This document shows positions 52,484 through 61,157 of a stretch of 64,000 bases of DNA, one piece after another (position 1 is the stretch's first letter; each line of letters starts with the position of its first letter). Both the position numbers and the translations under genes were made by a program. Source of the DNA: an uncultured Dehalococcoidia bacterium. GTDB lineage: Bacteria; Chloroflexota; Dehalococcoidia; Lucifugimonadales; CATQGZ01. The notes under the pieces are model-generated. The model ran no database searches. It saw only the letters and a program-made list of their open reading frames with translations, and had not been told where the DNA came from. Location: assembly GCA_958295685.1 (NCBI GenBank), contig OY282365.1:806001-870000 (forward strand), in the 5' to 3' direction.

Positions 52484-53458
52484 GACGCGGGGCTGATCGA
52501 CACGCCCTACGGCCACCACCACTACAACCGGGAGACGCTGCGCATCCTCGACCCCTGCTGCGGGGGCGGGGACGCCGTGGCGCAACTTGCGGAGGAACTT
52601 CTTCACCGGGGGAACATCCCCGTCGAGACCTTCGGCGTGGAGCTTCACCGGGACCGGGCGGAAGAAGCGGCTCGCCGCCTCGACCACGCCCTCGCCGCAG
52701 ACCTGTTCCAGACCTCCATCGCAAACGGGGCCTTCGGCCTCGCCTACGTCAATCCGCCATACGACTGGGACCAGGAGGACAAGCGCGTCGAACACGCCTT
52801 CCTCACCCACTGCACCCGCTACCTGGCCGAGGGCGGGTTGCTGGTCTTCATCGTCCCCCGGCAACGGCTGGCGGTGTCGGCCCGCTACCTGTCCACCCAC
52901 TACCGGAACCTGCGCTGCTGGACCTTCCCGGACCCGGAACGCGAGGTGTTCGACCAGGTTGTCCTCCTCGGATACCGCAAGGCCGACCCCATCCCCGACG
53001 CCTCCGCCGAGGAGACTGTGGACGGGTGGTCGGAGGGAGACCCCGAACGGCTGGGAGGGGTGCGCTACCCCTTCTTCAAGGCCAAGGCGACACCGGCGGG
53101 CGACATCCTGTTCACCACCCGCACCGTCGATCCCGTCGCTGCGGCTACGGAGGCCAGGCGGACGGGGCTGTGGACCAGCACGGAGATAACCGACACCCTC
53201 TGGCCCGCAAAGGACAGCCGCACCCGCCCACTGATGCCCCTCAGAAGGGGGCACATGGCGATGCTGGTGGCGGCGGGCTTCCTCGACAACCTCGTCCTCG
53301 AATCCGGGGACAGGCGCATCCTCGTCAAGGGCAGGACCTCGAAGGAGATGGTCCAGGTCGAGGACACCCCGGAGAAGGAGGTCTACCGCGAGCGCCTGAA
53401 GACCACCGTCGTCTCCCTCGACCTGGGCGACGGCGAGATCGTCGAGATCGCGGCGTAG
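52480..53458 (+). CDS. N6-adenine methyltransferase-like protein (DUF6094-like, one frameshift)
   Basis: ATG 52480 reads MRRG; removing one G from CGCGGGGCTG continues as LIDTPYGHHHYNRETLRILD then PCCGGGDAVAQLAEEL (SAM-binding motif I). LAYVNPPYDWDQEDKRVEHA carries the NPPY catalytic motif. LAEGGLLVFIVPRQRLAVSA and REVFDQVVLLGYRKADPIPD complete the class I fold. It may protect the element from restriction. The C-terminal region has no recognised target-recognition domain. Confidence 0.75.
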
Positions 53459-53469
53459 ACGAATCAGAT

Positions 53470-53679
53470 ATGCAGACGATGATGACCCTCGAAGCCTGCT
53501 CGCGCTGCGGGCAGGCCATCGTCCCCGGCGAACCCGCCATGCAGACCGCCTCGGTGGACCTGGACGAGTACGGCAGGGCCGTGTCCTCGCCGGTGAAGTC
53601 CTACCACCTGAGCGGGCGCTGCTACGAAGACCACAGGGCCGCCGAAGCTGCCCGCAGGAAAGCGCTACTCGCCGCTTAG
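53470..53679 (+). CDS. small zinc-binding protein
   Basis: The 69-residue protein carries LEACSRCGQAIVPGEPAMQT and SYHLSGRCYEDH, a Cys/His set resembling a treble-clef finger. It lies 11 bp after the methyltransferase gene. Function unknown. Confidence 0.55.
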   Translation: MQTMMTLEACSRCGQAIVPGEPAMQTASVDLDEYGRAVSSPVKSYHLSGRCYEDHRAAEAARRKALLAA

Positions 53680-53794
53680 ACGGCTCGCCATCGAGCCGCA
53701 CATCCAACGAGGCCCCTGCGCCTCGCCAAGCCTGCCCCCGTACTCGATACGGGGTCATCAGACGCAACACATCCTATGAAGGAAGGAGAAAGAC

Positions 53795-56167
53795 ATGAAC
53801 CTCGGAGAGTTCATCGACACCTACAAGGAGGCCATCGCCCAGCGGGTGGTGGAGTCCTACCCGCCGCTCTACCGGCCCTCGGAGAACGGCGGCACGCTCC
53901 CCCGCCTGCTTCGCACCCCCCTGGGGGCGCAGGGGGACGCCATAAGGGGGCGCATCCCTCTCCCTCGAAGCCCACCGGGGAACGACGGTGGTGGGCGAGA
54001 TGGGTACCGGCAAAACGTTCATCGGCGCGGCGGCGGCGCACATGGCGGGCTTCCAGCGCATCCTGGTGCTCTGCCCGCCCCACCTGGTGCCCAAGTGGAA
54101 GCGGGAGGTGGAGCAGACGGTGCCCGGTGCTCGCGCCGCCATCGTCGAGTCCATCACCGACCTGGAGAGGCTGCGCTTCTCCATCGGCTCCGGCCCCCTC
54201 TTTCGCGGTGATGAGCCGGGAGCGGGCCAAGCTGTCCTACCGCTGGCAGGCCGCCATCATACAGCGGTGGGCAACGTCCAAGGGCAGGCTCATCAGGGAC
54301 GAGGAGACGGGCGAGCCGTTCCGGGTCCCCTGCTGCCCCGACTGCACGGCGCAGATCACGGACAAGGATGGGGTTCCCCTGACCGACGTCGACCTGAACC
54401 GCAGGCGGCACGTCTGCCCCGGCTGCGGCTCCCCTCTCTGGCAGGCCGACAAGTCCGGCCCGAAGAGGTACCCGCTCGCGGACTACGTGAAGCACCACAT
54501 GAGGGGCTTCTTCGACCTGCTCATCACGGACGAAGTGAACGAATACAAGGGGCGTGGCTCGGCCCAGGGCATCGCCGCCGGTGTCCTCGCAGACGCCTGC
54601 GGGAAGTCCCTGAGCCTCAGCGGCACCCTCATGGGCGGGTACAGCTCCACGCTGTTCCATCTCCTCTACAGGTTCTCCCCTGAAATAAGGACGGAGTTCG
54701 GGCGCTCGGAGGAGGGACGCTGGATCGAGCGGTACGGCTTCGTCGAGCACTCCATCGGCAAGCCCGACGACGAGTCGATGGAGGACGGGCGCAACAGCAG
54801 GCGCAAGAAGTTCCGCAAGGTGGTCAGGGAGAGGCCGGGGCTCGCCCCGTCAGCCCTCTTCCACCTTATAGGCAACACCGTCTTCCTCATAGGCAACACC
54901 GTCTTCCTCCGTCTCTCCGACGTGGCCTCGGGACTGCCGGACTACACCGAGCAGACACTCCTGTCCTCAATGGACACGGAGAAGGACCACACGGGTTACT
55001 CCCAGCGCAGCGCCTACAACACCGTGTTCGACGAGCTGCGCAAGGAGCTGGCGGAGGCCCTCAAGAGCGGCTCCAAGAGGCTGCTCGCCACCTACCTGCA
55101 AACCCTTCTGGCCTACCCGGACGGGTGCACCAAGGGCGAGACTGTCTTCGACCCCAGGAGCGGCGACGTCATCGTGCAGGTGCCGCCCCTGTCCGAGGAG
55201 AAGCTCTACCCGAAGGAGCAGGCGCTCATCGACCTGGTGGCCGCCGAGCGGATGGAGGGGCGCAGGGTGCTGGTCTACGTGACACACACGGGGACCAGGG
55301 ACATCACCGGGCGCATGGACGACATCCTCACCCGGCACGGGTTTCGGGTGGCGGTGATGAAGGCCGACGCCGTGGCTCCCAACAAGAGGGAGAAGTGGGT
55401 CGCCGACAGGGTGAAGCAGGGCATCGACGTGCTCATCTGCCATCCCAGGCTGGTGCAGACCGGCCTCGACCTCATCGACTTCCCGACGATAGTTTGGGAT
55501 GAGATAGATTATTCGGTTTACGTTATGCGTCAGGCTTCCCGACGGTCCTGGCGCATCGGGCAGCCGCGCCCGGTGAAAGTGGTGTTCATGTCCTACCGCA
55601 ACACCCTACAGGCCGACGCCCTGAAGCTGGTGGCGAAGAAGCTGCAAAGCTCCCTCGCAGTCGAGGGGGGAGCTGCCGGAGGACGGGCTGGCCGCATACG
55701 GCGACGACGGCGACGACCTGATGATGGCCCTCGCCCGCAAGATCGTCAGCGGAGAGGAGGAGGACGAAGCCGAGACGGTGGAGGAGGTCTTCGCCCAGGC
55801 GCGGACCGCTGAGGACACCGCCGAGGAATTGCTGGTGGATGACGGCTGGAAGATTGTCGAGGTCGAGTCGGAGACGGTTTCGGTCAACGGCAATGGTCAC
55901 CACGCCAATGGTCACCACGCCAATGGCAACGGACACCGCGACGCCATAGGCATAGGGCCGACAGTGGAGCTGGTTCCGGTCAACGGCAACGGCCACTACG
56001 GCGACGAGGCCCCAGAGCCGCAGCAGACTCTGTTCTCCTGGGCCGAGTTCATGGCTGAGGAGCCGGTGAAGCCGAAGGGACGGAAGGCCCAGGCCCCGTC
56101 GCTGTCCTTGTTCGAGTGGGCGGTGGAGCAGGAGCGGGAGGCCGAGCCGGTCGGCGCAGGACGGTAG
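53795..56167 (+). CDS. SNF2-like superfamily 2 helicase (three frameshifts)
   Basis: The parts join into about 790 residues once single-base homopolymer shifts near 53,950, 54,205 and 55,667 are corrected. Walker A is TVVGEMGTGKTFIGAAAAHM; LCPPHLVPKWKREVEQTV is motif Ia. A Cys-rich insert follows (PCCPDCTAQI, HVCPGCGSPL). Walker B is DLLITDEVNEYKGRGSAQGI. The second lobe has RRVLVYVTHTGTRDITGRMD and motif VI VMRQASRRSWRIGQPRPVKV. The acidic C-terminus contains NGNGHHANGHHANGNGH. It is a DNA translocase of the element; a defence function is possible but unproved. Confidence 0.75.
54868..54909 (+). repeat. 21-bp tandem duplication inside the helicase
   Basis: ATAGGCAACACCGTCTTCCT+C occurs twice in tandem (54868-54888, 54889-54909), adding a second IGNTVFL heptapeptide in frame. 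Confidence 0.9.
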
Positions 56168-56179
56168 GCCGTTAGGCAA

Positions 56180-56222
56180 CAAGGGAGAGGGCATCGCCGA
56201 TAGTGCGATGCCCTCTCCCTTG
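56180..56222 (+). terminator. perfect 18-bp hairpin ending the maintenance operon
   Basis: CAAGGGAGAGGGCATCGC pairs perfectly with GCGATGCCCTCTCCCTTG around CGATAGT, 13 bp after the helicase stop. It separates the element backbone from the defence cargo. The rest of the gap to 56,408 shows nothing. Confidence 0.75.
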
Positions 56223-56408
56223 CCGGTCATGTATGCGGCCCTTTTTGCGTTTCAGGGCTTGGGCGCGCCCCTGCTGGCGATCATGTGTGCAGCTCTTTTT
56301 GTTGCGTCTATGAGATGGATGGGAGGGACCGCTTAGGAACGGAACATCCACACGCAGGTCTTCCAGAATATTACCTGTGTCGGTAACCCATGAGCAACTG
56401 ACTTGCGG

Positions 56409-56951
56409 TCACTCGTCCGTCTTGCGCCGGAACAAACGGCGGACCCAGCGAGGCCGAAGTGCGAGGTGGTCGGCCACTTCCTCCAGGTATGCGGTCTCCA
56501 ATGGCGCTAAGGCAGACATATCCACCTTGGGCATGTTCATGCTGGAGTCGTCCTCAGCGGCTGGCTCCAGCCAAGCCTCGTGCATCGCCGTACCTGCCAC
56601 TTTCCGCGTCTGCTCAAGCAGTTCAGAGAAACTGCGATGGACGTGACGAGATTCAGTCGTCAGCCAAGCGGAATAGAATGCTAGGTCGGCCTGAACCCTC
56701 CTCAACTCAGAGGAGATGCGTATTCGTTCCTCCTCTGGTGTATCCTTCCTGCGCCGCCTTATCACATATGGGAATTCCTTGTACTCTTGGACAGCCGCGT
56801 ACGCCTTCGAAAAGACCCCACGACTGCGAGTCAGCCTCTCCCGTTCCCCGTTCCACCAGTTGGTGAGAACGAATATGGCGAACGACACTGCTCCGATAAT
56901 GACCGCACCGACAACAGGCAAAGGCAGTGTGAGTTGCTGCGCCTCGTTCAC
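56409..56951 (-). CDS. predicted CBASS membrane effector (single TM)
   Basis: The 180-residue protein has one N-terminal TM helix (PVVGAVIIGAVSFAIFVLTN) and a cytoplasmic helical part (YVIRRRRKDTPEEERIRISS, VQADLAFYSAWLTTESRHVH). Its start overlaps the E2 gene stop by 4 bp. Membrane proteins are a common class of CBASS effector: the CD-NTase makes a cyclic nucleotide that activates the effector and kills the infected cell. I do not recognise a named Cap family, so the effector role rests on gene order. Confidence 0.6.
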   Translation of the reverse strand: MNEAQQLTLPLPVVGAVIIGAVSFAIFVLTNWWNGERERLTRSRGVFSKAYAAVQEYKEFPYVIRRRRKDTPEEERIRISSELRRVQADLAFYSAWLTTESRHVHRSFSELLEQTRKVAGTAMHEAWLEPAAEDDSSMNMPKVDMSALAPLETAYLEEVADHLALRPRWVRRLFRRKTDE

Positions 56952-57457
56952 GCCCCTGTTTGCTCCTTCGATTGCGATTCATGCGGGACTTCCTCGCCAA
57001 GCCACTCACCCGTCTCCCGCCACCAGGCTTCTTTGAATAGGTGAGCCATGACCAAGCCCATTAGAGCAACAAGGCCATCCTCGAAGACCCACCGGTGCTC
57101 GACGCGGTCCTCCGGATACCACATGCAAAGGCTATCGTCATGGTAGCGGTGCGGTGACTCTCGTGGACCGTCGGCGAATACCGAGGGGACTCTCGCCATG
57201 CCGTTGAACCGGATGCGGGTCTTTCTGGGCTCGTAGTCAGACACTGCCACAGTGGCCCTATATTCGTAGCCACCCTTGATCCTTCCACCTCTCAAGTTGG
57301 GAAACTGGGTCTTGACCCCTCGCTCGAAATTGAGTCGCACCACCGTCAGCCCATACCACGGCCCCTTACTTCTGTTGGGTGGCCCGGTGAACTTCCTACG
57401 CGCGCTCACTTCCCCACGATCTAGTCGGCTTGACGCTGGGGCCGCCGCTACCACCAA
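56948..57457 (-). CDS. E2-like conjugating enzyme of short type II CBASS
   Basis: The 169-residue protein has the bacterial E2-like pattern: SPHRYHDDSLCMWYPEDRVE with a candidate catalytic Cys (C111) after His residues, then WVFEDGLVALMGLVMAHLFK and EAWWRETGEWLGEEVPH. Related E2 proteins attach the CD-NTase C-terminus to a target and raise signalling. There is no E1 or JAB gene, so this is the short form. The annotated ATG overlaps the CD-NTase gene by 62 bp; a GTG near 57,411 is a plausible later start. Confidence 0.75.
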   Translation of the reverse strand: MVVAAAPASSRLDRGEVSARRKFTGPPNRSKGPWYGLTVVRLNFERGVKTQFPNLRGGRIKGGYEYRATVAVSDYEPRKTRIRFNGMARVPSVFADGPRESPHRYHDDSLCMWYPEDRVEHRWVFEDGLVALMGLVMAHLFKEAWWRETGEWLGEEVPHESQSKEQTGA

Positions 57458-58427
57458 GACTCAGCGCGCCTCCTGAGACTCCCAGCGCGGGGCTTCCGCT
57501 GCGGAGTGCGGAGGCAATCGCCTCCTTGGATGCGCTGCCACTTGGTGGGCTGACGTAGTTCGGGTACAACCCTGCCATGGCCTCCTGGACCTTCTCTTTG
57601 TCGTCGTCGTTGTCCAGTGCGTCTTTCACCTGTTTGGCCGCTCTCTTTAAGCGGCCAACGACGACATCGCGGTCCATCAGCAGCTTTATGGGCTTGGAGA
57701 CCCCGGCGGGGTCGGGAGTCAACCGCTTCTTCAGGTCGCTGGCAGCAAATCGGAAGAGCTCGGCCAATCCATCGGGCACGCCGTGCTCTTCAGTAATGCA
57801 ACTCAGGGCCAGGGCCTCGATATTGAAGCTACAGAGGCTGGGCTGTGCGAATTGCGTGTTCCATCCCTTTGCGAGCCTGATTACCTTAGCTCTGACGCGC
57901 CTGAGATCGGCAGGGTCATCCGTCAAGACCTTCGTGTGATACTCGGGATGGGATGCGTCCCAACCTTTGGTCTCATTGTTGGGAATCCAGAGCCCCTGGC
58001 CATTCTTGCGGGTCAGAGCGACGATCAGGTCTACCGACGGGTCAGTCCCATCGTCCAATGGCTCGTTGAAGGACACCTGGATGGCTCGCTTCGTGACCCT
58101 GAACCTAATGTCGGGGTGGTCTTCCTTCAGACGCTCACGCAGGAGCTCCCGGACATCCTCGACGATCTGGTTCGGCCCCTCGCGTTCTCCATCTGGACCC
58201 AGCCTCGGATAGGAGCGCCGGTCGAGCACTACACCGCAGTCGGCGTCTGTGTCCTGGTTGGCAGTCCGATGGGCGATTGAACCAGATATGTAGGTTCGCA
58301 GAGCACCAGAGTAGCTTCTGGCCTCCGCGAGAACCTCGTCCCTCCGGCTTCTGGCGGCGGACAGTGTATCGTCGGACGGGGCCAACTCCGCGTGAACGTC
58401 GTTCAGATATGAGGCCGTGTTCTGCAA
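57396..58427 (-). CDS. CD-NTase (cGAS/DncV-like nucleotidyltransferase) of CBASS
   Basis: The 343-residue enzyme would sense phage infection and make a cyclic oligonucleotide. The active site is complete: TYISGSIAHRTANQ (G49, S50), DTDADCGVVLDRR (D61, D63) and DPSVDLIVALTR (D133). The helical C-domain follows (GWNTQFAQPSLCSFNIEALA). The flexible Gly/Ser C-tail (GVSGGALSLGGSGG then KPTRSWGSERA) fits a substrate for E2-mediated ligation. It is the first gene of a three-gene overlapping operon. Confidence 0.88.
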   Translation of the reverse strand: MQNTASYLNDVHAELAPSDDTLSAARSRRDEVLAEARSYSGALRTYISGSIAHRTANQDTDADCGVVLDRRSYPRLGPDGEREGPNQIVEDVRELLRERLKEDHPDIRFRVTKRAIQVSFNEPLDDGTDPSVDLIVALTRKNGQGLWIPNNETKGWDASHPEYHTKVLTDDPADLRRVRAKVIRLAKGWNTQFAQPSLCSFNIEALALSCITEEHGVPDGLAELFRFAASDLKKRLTPDPAGVSKPIKLLMDRDVVVGRLKRAAKQVKDALDNDDDKEKVQEAMAGLYPNYVSPPSGSASKEAIASALRSGSPALGVSGGALSLGGSGGPSVKPTRSWGSERA

Positions 58428-58580
58428 GAAGGGCCTCCTTTCTATTTCTATTGGATTGCTTCCATTCTACACCGGCATCCACAGTTGAGACTAGGGGAGT
58501 GGCAAGGTTCGACTTCATTGCCGGAACAACCCGCAACGCGGTAAAATGTTAGTTGCAGTATGCCTTCGAGAGGAGTATGC

Positions 58581-58871
58581 ATGACCCACGCGAAGACGCC
58601 AGCGCGCCCGCGCCGCCCCCGCGAAGAGGCGGCACGCCTCGGCAGGGAGATATACGAGCGGGACATCCTGCCCCAGGTAGAAGCCGACCACCTTGGAGAA
58701 TACGTCGCTATCGACGTTGAGACCGGGGAATGGGCGATAGCCGATAGTGAGAGCGGTGTAGTGGACCGTCTGAGAGCGCAGCGCCCAGGTGCCATAGACG
58801 TCTTGGTCGAGCGAGTCGGGTACCGGGCGATTCGCAGCTTCGGGGCTGGCTCCCTGCGGAGGAGGGAATGA
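58581..58871 (+). CDS. small partner protein of the retropepsin-like gene
   Basis: The 96-residue protein from ATG 58581 (GAGAGGAG upstream) carries EEAARLGREIYERDILPQVE, YVAIDVETGEWAIADSESGV and ERVGYRAIRSFGAGSLRR. Proteins of this look are often found overlapping clan AA protease genes and are thought of as antitoxin-like, which is an inference. It overlaps the next gene by 4 bp. Confidence 0.6.
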   Translation: MTHAKTPARPRRPREEAARLGREIYERDILPQVEADHLGEYVAIDVETGEWAIADSESGVVDRLRAQRPGAIDVLVERVGYRAIRSFGAGSLRRRE

Positions 58872-59239
58872 TCGAAGGGTCTGTGAACGCCGCCTATGAA
58901 GCGGTGGTGACCCTCTCCTTGCAGGGCTCGGATGGGCGGACTCGCGACATCGAGGCCGTCATCGATACCGGCTACACCGGCACCCTCACATTGCCGACCG
59001 CCGTGGTTGCCGACCTGGGGTTGTCGTTCTCACACATGGGATGGGCGTTCCTGGCAAACGACGATGTTGTGAGCTTCGACGTTCACAACGTTACCGTACT
59101 CTGGGACGGCCAACCGAGACACGTCAAGGCCGACGCCACCGGTAGTACCCCTCTGGTGGGTATGCTACTGCTGGATAGACACAACCTGAACATCGACGTG
59201 GAGGACGGCGGGCGCGTCCTGATACAGACCAGGGCATAG
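58868..59239 (+). CDS. retropepsin-like aspartic protease (clan AA)
   Basis: The 123-residue protein has the single-domain aspartic protease motif IEAVIDTGYTGTLTLPTAVV (D-T-G) and the second hallmark STPLVGMLLLDRHNLNIDVE. Such proteins dimerise to form one active site. Paired with the preceding gene it may be a toxin-antitoxin-like or defence-linked module. It sits between the CBASS and BREX loci. Confidence 0.75.
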   Translation: MIEGSVNAAYEAVVTLSLQGSDGRTRDIEAVIDTGYTGTLTLPTAVVADLGLSFSHMGWAFLANDDVVSFDVHNVTVLWDGQPRHVKADATGSTPLVGMLLLDRHNLNIDVEDGGRVLIQTRA

Positions 59240-59260
59240 CCTGGAGAGGACGAGGGCACA

Positions 59261-59449
59261 ATGCAGTCAAGCAAAGCGGCGCAATTGCGGCGGGCTTGGA
59301 AGGCCAAGGGCAACCCGCCCTGTGCTCATCCTCGCGTCGACAAAGAGTACGACCTGGGTGCGGACACGGGGGATGAAGCTTGCACGACGTGCGGTGCAAC
59401 TGCCCCTCGTGGTACTTTGCGAGATCACCCGTCGCCAACTAGCGGTTGA
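59261..59449 (+). CDS. small zinc-binding hypothetical protein
   Basis: The 62-residue protein has NPPCAHPRVDKEYDLGADTG then DEACTTCGATAPRG, i.e. a C-x-H and CxxC set likely to bind zinc. GAGAGGACGAGG precedes the ATG. Similar short proteins occur in mobile DNA; function unknown. Confidence 0.6.
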   Translation: MQSSKAAQLRRAWKAKGNPPCAHPRVDKEYDLGADTGDEACTTCGATAPRGTLRDHPSPTSG

Positions 59450-59536
59450 ACCGACAACCCTCTTGAGGCGTACAACTAACAGCGTGCTCAAGTCAAGCCT
59501 TCGCCCCTCGAGTCTCCCTCAAAGGCTAACCCTCAC

Positions 59537-60283
59537 TCAAGTACCACACTCGGCTCCGCAAGGTTGCTGTTCGACGGCTGGTAAAGCTGGCAGTGGTCCT
59601 CCATCAGCGAATACCTCAGCGAGGGAACGGAGAGAGATGTCAGTTCTCTCGCGAAAGGCTTGATCTGTGAGCCGCTGAGAGGGGAAGTGCTTTGAGTTTT
59701 CTTCCAGCGCGATGGCCTTATCGAAAAGATCGGGGTGGGTCTCGTAGAGCCAACGCCACCGGTCAACGGAGTTGAATGGACAGAAGAAACACGAGCTCCG
59801 CTGCGGAGTGGGCAGTCCAGCCTCCTGGATGATGTTTACGCAGTCAACCCTTGTGAGCCGCCGGTCAATCAGCGGGTACAGGTTGGTCACGTAGTCAACC
59901 CGGCTGTCCTTCATTCTATGGACCTCATCCCACGCGATAGCCAGGTATTGGTTGATGTGGACATCCAGCGACCTGTAATGCCGCTGAATCGGCGTAATCT
60001 TGAAGTCCCTGGTTGACCATCTCCAGATAGCTGACGGGAATACCCGACGATCCCACGCGGTCTCATAGAGTGAGCGCCCCCGCTTGGACACTACAGTGAG
60101 GGGTATCTCATGATCGGCCAGATACTGCCTCGCCGTCTCCAGGTATTGGTACGTCTCGGGAACCTCTCCTCCCGTATCAGCGAACACCGCCTCATCGAAG
60201 GGCAGCTCTTCTCGCAGCAGGACGACCATGAGGGCTACGCTGTTCACACCTCCTCCAAAGCTCAGGACGTGTCGGATTGACAT
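59537..60283 (-). CDS. PAPS-reductase/PP-loop ATPase-like protein (BrxP/DndC-like)
   Basis: The 248-residue protein has the PP-loop VLSFGGGVNSVALMVVL near its N-terminus and a PAPS-reductase fold (EAVFADTGGEVPETYQYLET, LTVVSKRGRSLYETAW, IWRWSTRDFKITPIQRHYRS). A Cys cluster follows (AGLPTPQRSSCFFCPFNSVD). Enzymes of this superfamily activate substrates by adenylation, as in sulfate reduction or DNA sulfur modification (DndC). A related protein, BrxP, belongs to type 4 BREX. It is divergent from brxA across a shared palindrome, so a role in the BREX locus is likely but inferred. Confidence 0.75.
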   Translation of the reverse strand: MSIRHVLSFGGGVNSVALMVVLLREELPFDEAVFADTGGEVPETYQYLETARQYLADHEIPLTVVSKRGRSLYETAWDRRVFPSAIWRWSTRDFKITPIQRHYRSLDVHINQYLAIAWDEVHRMKDSRVDYVTNLYPLIDRRLTRVDCVNIIQEAGLPTPQRSSCFFCPFNSVDRWRWLYETHPDLFDKAIALEENSKHFPSQRLTDQAFRERTDISLRSLAEVFADGGPLPALPAVEQQPCGAECGT

Positions 60284-60293
60284 AGAGCACCTC

Positions 60294-60332
60294 CACTAGC
60301 AGGAGAGTATAAGTTTATCTCTCCTGCTAGTG
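60294..60332. promoter_or_regulatory. perfect 14-bp inverted repeat between PAPS-reductase-like gene and brxA
   Basis: CACTAGCAGGAGAG (60294-60307) and CTCTCCTGCTAGTG (60319-60332) are exact inverted repeats around TATAAGTTTAT, in the 85-bp divergent gap. They could be an operator controlling both directions or an RNA hairpin in a leader. Confidence 0.7.
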
Positions 60333-60368
60333 TAGCACCAAATCTGTTGGAGGGCTATACTGAGTACC

Positions 60369-61157
60369 ATGATGACCGCGGATTCAAGAGTGCCGCGATC
60401 AGCTTCGACCTTCGGGCTACGGATTGATCCGACGGGCACTCATCTGAGTAGCACTCTGAAGTTGGAGGAACTACGCGTTCTACTAGCCAGCCGCCCCGTG
60501 CCTGCCACAGAGAACACCTTCAGGGTTGCCATCGTTGAGCAGAACCTTTTGGGCAAGCCAACGGCTTCTGCGCGTCGCATCACCTTCGAGCGGCTTCGCG
60601 AGCTGTATGGGCTGGACCCCAACATGCTCGTCTTCAGAGCTCTCAACGATTTGTGGGATGCCGACGACAGCGCGCAGCCGATGATTGCCTTGCTGTGCTC
60701 GACCGCGCGGGACCCAATCCTCCGGGCGATGACGCCGTTCGTCCTGAGTCTACCCATCGGCGCAACGGTCACGCCACATGAATTTGCGGAGGTGGCGGAG
60801 CATCAGTTCCCCGGAAAGTTCGTGGCAACCTCTCGCGAGCGCCTCGGGCGGAACGTGTCGTCTTCCTGGGAGAAGGCAGGGCTACTGTCAGGACGGCAAC
60901 TGAAGGTGAGAGTCAAATCCCAGGCTCGTCCAATCTCACTTGCTTACGCCCTTCTGTTGGGAGACCTCTGCAACAAGCGCGGTCAGGCCCTCTTCACCAC
61001 GCTGTGGGCCAACATGTTAGACGCGCCCATTCACGAGCTCAGAGAACTGGCGGTCATAGCCTCCCGTCAGGGCTGGATTGAATACAGAGCAGCCGGGGAC
61101 GTAGTGGAAGTGAGCTTCCGGCACCTCATGCGTGATCAAGGAGACTCCGCACCATGA
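60369..61157 (+). CDS. brxA: BrxA-like protein (BREX)
   Basis: The 262-residue protein shows ENTFRVAIVEQNLLGKPTAS, TFERLRELYGLDPNMLVFRA and ALLCSTARDPILRAMTPFVL, then SRERLGRNVSSSWEKAGLLS, a pattern I associate with BrxA/DUF1819 proteins, which precede brxB. BrxA is a small DNA-binding protein needed for BREX defence. Its stop overlaps brxB by 4 bp. The name rests partly on position. Confidence 0.65.
   Translation: MMTADSRVPRSASTFGLRIDPTGTHLSSTLKLEELRVLLASRPVPATENTFRVAIVEQNLLGKPTASARRITFERLRELYGLDPNMLVFRALNDLWDADDSAQPMIALLCSTARDPILRAMTPFVLSLPIGATVTPHEFAEVAEHQFPGKFVATSRERLGRNVSSSWEKAGLLSGRQLKVRVKSQARPISLAYALLLGDLCNKRGQALFTTLWANMLDAPIHELRELAVIASRQGWIEYRAAGDVVEVSFRHLMRDQGDSAP

Noticed and set aside
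56180..56222. Long palindrome as a recombination site
   Set aside because: Its place 13 bp after a stop codon and its perfect stem fit a terminator better.
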